Assembly (NCBI GenBank): GCA_964016885.1
Contig: OZ024743.1
Coordinates: forward strand, 19,414,795-19,478,794
DNA length: 64,000 bases
Source: Eledone cirrhosa
Taxonomy: Eukaryota > Mollusca > Cephalopoda > Octopoda > Eledonidae
Reading direction: 5' to 3'
Below, piece after piece: positions 57,954-64,000 of this stretch. The position numbers and the translations under genes were made by a program. The notes beneath the pieces are model-generated. The model made no database searches. It saw only the letters and a list, made by a program, of their open reading frames with translations, and was not told the origin of the DNA. Numbering within the stretch: position 1 is the stretch's first letter; each line of letters starts with the position of its first letter.

Positions 57954-58105
57954 ATGTTAATGTATGCATATACGTGTATGTGGTGGGCGTGTATGTAATT
58001 TATCGTATACACTGATACAGAAATATTTAATGTTTATTTATATTACTTATTTTACATATTATCTTCCATATATATACATATACTTATATATACATATTGC
58101 ATCTG

Positions 58106-58149
<44 letters not shown>

Positions 58150-58252
58150 CTGGTGTTTATAACTAAATTCCTGTACTTCAAATTCGTAGCCATTCTTGAC
58201 GTCCGTATATGTGTGTGCGTCTGTATGAGTGTGTGTGATTGGGTGTATCTGC

Positions 58253-58286
<34 letters not shown>

Positions 58287-58910
58287 GTGTGTGTGTGCGC
58301 GCGCGTATCTTTGTGCATCTATTTTCATAATGATTTTCTTTCTACATTTATTGTAGCAACCATTTTAAAATGTAACCAAAATAATAATAAAAATGTTGAT
58401 CAAATCTTGAGATATCGTATACTTAGTAATGGAAAATTCGCATGGCAAACGAAATGTATACAGCTACATTATTTGATTCATAATCAAGTCAAATGTTTTG
58501 TTATCATTTTCTCTTGTGCTCTAGCAAGCTTTTGTGTTACGTTTCTATTTTACTTATTTCGTTTTGTTGTATTTTATTTTGTAGTTGCTACTGGTTAAAT
58601 CTAAATTCAGAGTTTCTTTACTGATTTCATATGTCGACAAGGTAGATTATAAAGTTTCCAAAATGGAGGAAAGTGAAAAAAAGAGATTTGCTTGTCTTGA
58701 AATCCATTACGTAACCATATATTATACAGATATTACGTTGCTGATTGTAGACTGTGAAGATTTTTTCCAGCATATTATAAACAGTACTTAGCAATATTTT
58801 CAATACAATGTTTCAATTTGAAGTGATGGGGATTGTTTGATTCAAAGCTTCATTTCTTTCATGTATCCCTTCTATAATATTATTGATGCGTTGCATCATA
58901 GAGCGGGTAG
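56608..58910. other. AT-rich non-coding with long (AT)n
   Basis: The main repeats are (TG)n 57752-57782, (AT)n 57867-57951 (over 80 bp), (TA)n 58109-58145 and 58253-58283. An unrecognised 68-codon frame at 58585-58791 (KMEESEKKRFACLEIHYVTI) is the only non-repetitive one and I do not support it as a gene. Confidence 0.5.
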
Positions 58911-60127
58911 GGTGTAAATTTGGCTTCGGTGTGACTCTGATCAATTTAGATCAATCGAAACCTTTTACGACCAGCAATACCTGGAGGTTGTCCTCAAGGC
59001 AGCTGGCTACGGTCCCATCTTCAGATGCTGGATCACTACAATGCACAGCGGCATCTGCTTGATGGTCAAATTTAATGGTCATCTTTCGGAACCGTTTCAG
59101 ATCTCCTGATTGGTCCGTCAAGGGCGCTCTCTCTCCTCATTTCTTATATATTGACTCACGAACCGTTACCACGTAAACTGAAGCTGATGCAGGGCATTTA
59201 GCTCGAACGGGGATGTGGAAAAGCTGTGTTTTCATATGCAGACATCCGCGTAATGGTGTCGAACACCTTGGAAATCGATGTGGTCCGCAAATTCTTGGAG
59301 GAATATGAAAGGTTAACGAGAGCAAAACTAAAGGTGGAAACGTCGTTAGGCCCCTGGAGAAACAAGTCCGTGCCGTCCAACAGTATCTCTGGTGCTGAAC
59401 GAATGGACGAGTAAAGTTCCTCGGGGTTTGGGTCAGACCAAACATCCAGGTGGATAAGAATTCGGACGATGTTACGATCGATCAGGGTAGCTATTCTCAC
59501 CAAGAAATGGACCGACATGAAGCTGTCCCCGACCGCCGTGCATTGCCGTCGTTCACGCCTCGCCAATTTGGAACGCCTACTTTTCAACGTTTTATGGAGG
59601 GGACAGGTTCTGTTGGTGAGGCACTTCATCTGCTGCCAGCAGCCTCTACGCGCAGGAATGGGCATTCCGTGGTTAATGATGCGCAAACAACGATGAGGCT
59701 GCGGACAGACACTTTACTCTTCGGATAATCCCTCGTCGACTTTTTCAAATTTCACTTAGAAAGCAAGGTGAGAGTTTAGAGAGGATTGCTACCCAGTAAA
59801 CTCTCTAAAAGATGGGTGAATATGGCGAGAATGGTCCATTTTAATTGGTCTACTCTGAGCATAGTCCTGCAGGCTGTTTGATTAGAGGGAGAGAAGGTTC
59901 TTACCCGGGTGCCCTTGAGGAGTTTGGTATTTCGGGATTTGTGGAGTACCTCAGTCGCCCCTGTGTGGCTCTCCACCCTATTGGAGAATTTTACTTTTGA
60001 ATTTTTTTATTAATTATTTTTGTTAATTTATTTATACTCGATGGTTCCTGTAACCCTTGCCCCCGTCTCCGTCCATTGTATTTTCATCTACATATAGATA
60101 CTTGTGGCCAATAAAGAAATGATTATT
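58911..60127 (+). pseudogene. T7: decayed, internally deleted Tx1-like LINE
   Basis: Plus-strand copy starting inside the RT near motif A (GVTLINLDQSKPF) and shifting frame repeatedly: RVKFLGVWVRPNIQVDKNSD (E region), HFICCQQPLRAGMGIPWLMM, then a jump at about 59700 straight to the tail FFKFHLESKVRV, LPSKLSKRWVNMARMVHFNW. Relative to T2 about 700-750 bp are missing there, including the Cys/His cluster. The 3'UTR ends GTGGCCAATAAAGAAATG then ATTATT at 60127, the same core as T3-T5. Confidence 0.75.
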
Positions 60128-60275
60128 GGAATCTCAGTCAGTGATGTTATTTAACTGGATAGTTTGTTCAAATGAACATCAAGCCTCTACCTGCAGCCTC
60201 AGATATTCAGGACGTATGTGGGGGGGGGGGGGTCTTGCTATTCCGAGCAAGCATGCCTTTTGAAGTGTTCCAGGG
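60128..60275 (-). mobile_element. R4-G: Dong/R4-like LINE 3' end, tail-to-tail with T7
   Basis: The minus strand of this stretch matches the last 145 bp of R4-B (33995-34139): ACTTCAAAAGGCATGCTTGC, TGAATATCTGAGGCTGCA, CCAGTTAAATAACATCA. It ends at the same AATAAT remnant where T7 ends. A run of 13 G at 60220-60232 expanded from the CCCTCC of R4-B. It is severely 5'-truncated. Confidence 0.78.
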
Positions 60276-62164
60276 GTGAACGTCTTGTGAAGCACGACAG
60301 TAGATCGTGATTTTGTTGATATTTCTAGTAGACCATGCTAACAGCATAAAGCATTATCTTGGTTTTCACGAAATATTTTCTCCGTATTTCTGTATATTTT
60401 TAATAAAACACGTCAGTGCGGTCATACTCTATCACTTATTTACTTTTTTTGTAGAGATAAAAACTTTTAGTATCACTTTGACTTGATTGGATAACCGTAC
60501 CCAAAATAATAAATAAGTAAACAATAAACAAACTAATCAGAAAATAGTTCTGACGTTATCGAGCAAATAAATAAACATAGGTGTTGTATTTGTGACCTTC
60601 CTGTCATATACGTCAGACATATCGTTTCTAGGACTACATTAAATAATGTGCATTTTTTATTTTATGAAATGGTGGAATGTGAGCAGCTGGAGAGTATGTA
60701 ATATTTCTGACAAGCAACCACGTAAATATCTTTTATATATGAGTTCTATAGTTTTATTTATTTGTTTATCCATCCCCTTCTAAACTTGAGTTAAAACATA
60801 TTTTTTCTGTTTCGAAAGCCAGAGAAGAACAGAACTAATTCTACCACCTTACATCACCTTTTCCACGACATACTGTGAAAATATGAGGGGGTAATGATCT
60901 GGTTATGTGGTTTACAATAATTGTTATGTATTTCGGATGAAAGCATGTGTGTGGACGTAAAACGTTCAATTTGCAACCAGTTGTTCAATTCGACTAACCA
61001 ACATATTGGTTACAGGTTTCTACTATAGACACATATTAATAAATACATCGTCAGTAGAATTTGCTACGTCTAGAAACGCAGTGAGCCATTTTAAACATGT
61101 AACTAGCGATTCTAATGATCATCAATTGTTATAGACCAACCAGAATAAAGGAATGATCCCTAGTATTTGTTTTAGCTCTCTATCAATCTAAGTTTGTTCA
61201 CTCTCCTACCAACCATCTTGTTCAAAAGCGATTGTAGAATTCTAATTCAACTATTTCTATTGTATATCGATATGTACATAGCTAGATATGTTTGCTCGTT
61301 ATGAGTTGAGCTGGGTGAATTTAAATTCGATGTTTCTCTAGTGAAACATTATCTTTTATATTACTAATCCAATTGAGGTAGATCTTGTATTACAATACAC
61401 ATGAGTTGGTACAGCAGTTAGAGTTACGATTCCTATCAATTAAATGGACAATCTCTTATAATAGCTAATATAAAATCTCTTACAATCTCTTATAATAGCT
61501 AATGCAATTGCAAATATTATAATCAAGAAAACTGGTTGAATTTAGAATAAACAAAATGCCTTACCAAATGCCATATGGAATATAGTTACGCCTGTGTAAG
61601 TTATCAGTTGAAATCATAGAACTGATTCAACATTTCATGTTTTCAAATGTTCTAGATAATTAATATCAGTATTATATTGTAGAATTTCACAGAGAAGATC
61701 TTTGTGAGACACGTACGTTATCACTATTATTAAAAGGAAAATGCTTAAGACATAAATCCTACTTTATAGTAAAGCAGTGGATAAAATACCTTATATTTTG
61801 TAGTTTCACCTCATTCCATTCCCTGATAAATGTTTGTCTATATCGACATTTAATGATGTTATCACGGAATTAAGATAAGTCAGCGAGAAGTGATATTAAA
61901 ATTATAAATAAAGGAGACCATAGAGATTTAGCGAGAGGGAAGAGATTCTTATATATTACGCCACCTTTTTCAAACGTTCGGGCAAACCAAAAACATATCC
62001 AAAGACGACAATAAACTCTTTAGAAAAGCACAATGAATTAATTCAACAAGCATGTTTACCGCCTTGTAATAATGTACCTGAACACCTTTCTGCATCAATT
62101 TAACTAAATCCTGAAGAGCTTCTTTTCTAACTAGATATATACGGCCGAAATGTTTATAGCTCGC
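60276..62164. other. AT-rich non-coding stretch
   Basis: No gene, SINE or long microsatellite recognised. A small tandem repeat of TCTTATAATAGCTAAT-like units lies near 61452-61502. Confidence 0.5.
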
Positions 62165-62700
62165 CCAAGATGATCTAGTGTATTGTGAACAAATGAGGTT
62201 TATTTTTCAACATAGTCCCCCTTGAAATCCACACACTTTGTCCATTGGTGTCGCTGTGCTTTGATCCAATTGGTGAAGAAGCTTTCATCGCGTTGGTATG
62301 TGCCCAGCCAAGTTATTTTTATGTCAATGAACAGATGATAGTCAGATGGGGACAAGTCCAGGAAAATAGGGACGGTGAAGTAACAGATCACAGCCACTTA
62401 AACGATAACTTGCGTGCTGAAGCATTGTCCGGGTGAAACAAGATTCCTTTCGTCAGTTTTCTGGGCGTTTGGTCAGGTAGCATTTTTTAACTGCGTTCGG
62501 AAAGTTGACTTAGTACTCTCAATTGATGATGTGACCCTTTTGAAGATAGTCAATGAACACTATGTTTTGCATCCTAAAAAACTTGGCCTTCTTTGGAGCA
62601 GGTGATTCGGTGTTTCTCTTTTTCTCTGGCTCAATGTGATGCACCTAACACTCGTGTTGAGTCATGAAACCTTCAAGGAAACCAGCCGGATCACTCTCAG
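62165..62700 (-). pseudogene. Mariner-like transposase remnant
   Basis: The minus strand, read across frameshifts, gives HHIEPEKKRNTESPAPKKAK, IVFIDYLQKGHIINWEYLV, GILFHPDNASARKL (second catalytic Asp), LDLSPSDYHLF (third Asp) and the end WTKCVDFKGDYVEK, stop at 62200-62202. This is the C-terminal two-thirds of a mariner transposase. The two Asp codons are about 29 codons apart rather than the 35 of a DD34D enzyme, so DNA has been lost between them. Not related to the 22.2 kb fragment by any overlapping part. Confidence 0.75.
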
Positions 62701-62925
62701 ACAGTGTCTTAGATGTATTTCTTATACCAGGAATGAAATCACCTTCACGGTGAATTATGTTTAGTGATGGAACCGTATTACAAGGATTAACAACTGGCAG
62801 CCATATATTCTCTTGACTACCACAATGTATAGGAACTTATCACATATTTCTCCGATGAAATATGCGAATAAAAAACATTGTAACAAAATTAAAATTAAAT
62901 TAAAATAAACGTTTTCATATGTATT

Positions 62926-63201
62926 CTACTTTTTTACACGTTTTTGGTTTGGATGAAGACCGAGAACATCATTGGCAATAGACTCTGCCATGACACTTAT
63001 AAATTCCCGAGGGAGATCCGATGCTTCTTGGATTGCTGTAGATATAAAGTTAATCCCAGACAGAATCCCTGATCCAATAACTTGCATGCAAGTAGGTCCA
63101 CGTAAGGCATCAAATAGCTTGATTGATGTTAAACCGAGGATGGATAAAGTCAAACACAGTTCGCACCTACATAAGTTTACCATTAGGCAGCAGAGGTACA
63201 C
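62926..63201 (-). other. Unidentified open frame, 91 codons
   Basis: This frame begins in a Cys/Leu-rich stretch and continues LRGPTCMQVIGSGILSGINF, ISTAIQEASDLPREFISVMA, ending NQKRVKK. The composition is ordinary and not microsatellite-driven, unlike most open frames here. I do not recognise the family; it could be a terminal exon, a repeat fragment or chance. No neighbour gives it context. Confidence 0.2.
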
Positions 63202-64000
63202 CTGAAGTTGTGTAGAAGAGATGCGTTAGAGGTTATTCAGTTATATCGTGGAGCAACACGATTCTGAAGCTAACTTCTTAATCACACAGTAATGTCTGCG
63301 TCCGAATTGAAGTAGCGCCATATTTTCTCAATTAATGGTTCACATATTATCGATCATGTTGAGTTGAAAGGCAAAGCTGGTTGCCGCGATTAGTAATTCA
63401 ATTTTGTACGTTAAACAAAACTAAATATTGCATACCGTTTAAGACGATTGCTTATATTTTCATCCATTTCCTCGGGCTTATAAAACCACCCAGAAAGTAT
63501 TTTTCTTATTATAATAACAATAAGAAATAAGTCTTACTATATATGAATCTAAATGTTTGTGTTTAATATCTCCCAAGTAGGTTAGCGATATGAATAATAT
63601 TAAATGGCAAAAACTGGCAACAAAAGAAGGATTTATAAAGTAAAGATGGATAATACTTTCTGGCACCAACAACAATGAGACCTGAGACATAGATCAGCCA
63701 TAGTTTTCTTAACATATACAATTTTCCTTACATTTCTGTATCCTTTGACATAAGAAAAAGGTATCAACCGCTCTGTGGGGGTAAGGGGTTGTTTAGGGTC
63801 TGCACAAAATGTAACAGCTACACTGACCACACACAAACGCATACAGCAATACCCATTAAAGAGTTTATGTGCATATACATATATACATACATATAGATAC
63901 ATATATATATACATACCTGGTCCCTTACCACAGTGCCTTCGTTATATATATATATAAGTTAAAACAATGAAATAAAAATTCAAATAAAAAGCAATGAAAA
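63202..64000. other. Non-coding end of window
   Basis: AT-rich with short (TA)n runs near 63870-63960; nothing recognised. Confidence 0.45.

Overview
The window looks like a piece of a cephalopod (octopus-type) genome. It is AT-rich and full of (CA)n, (TA)n, (GA)n, (GATA)n and (AAT)n microsatellites. It carries repeated tRNA-derived SINEs and decayed mariner transposons, and I found no convincing host gene. Almost all coding sequence belongs to non-LTR retrotransposons (LINEs). The organism call is an inference from repeat style; no host gene confirms it.

Layout. 1-9.68 kb: two head-to-tail minus-strand LINEs of a Tx1-like (L1 superfamily) type with an APE endonuclease, called T1 (cut by the window edge) and T2 (near full length). 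T2 lies between two (GATA)n tracts. 9.8-24 kb: mostly non-coding AT-rich DNA with SINEs, an RTE-like remnant (13.4-14.2 kb), a Tx1-like 3' end (T6, 14.4 kb), a direct-repeat pair, a LINE tail with (GAA)n, a mariner fragment and a C2H2 zinc-finger fragment. 24-51.3 kb: a chain of six LINEs and one SINE joined by (AAT)n tracts. In order these are T3 (-), R4-B (+), T4 (-), SINE S6 (-), T5 (-), R4-E (+), R4-F (+). T elements are Tx1-like (ORF1 with a CCHC knuckle; ORF2 with APE endonuclease and RT). R4 elements are Dong/R4-like (one ORF, RT, CCHC motif, restriction-like endonuclease). A 200-bp N gap at 51.3 kb ends the chain. 51.5-64 kb: non-coding DNA with SINEs and long (AT)n, a decayed Tx1-like copy T7 (58.9-60.1 kb) tail-to-tail with an R4-like 3' end G (60.13-60.27 kb), and a mariner remnant at 62.2-62.7 kb.

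Main message. Two unrelated LINE lineages with different endonucleases use the same simple repeat as a landing pad with fixed polarity. Every Tx1-like copy at these sites reads along the ATT strand and every R4-like copy along the AAT strand, which produces the alternating strand pattern. T1/T2 are close relatives that use (GATA)n instead, yet share the same 3' core (GTGG..AATAAA.GAAA just before the microsatellite). This suggests a change of target within one lineage. Several copies carry only a few lesions (T2: two nonsense codons across ORF2 and an intact 595-residue ORF1), so the activity looks recent. Clade names rest on motif reading, not on a database search or a tree.
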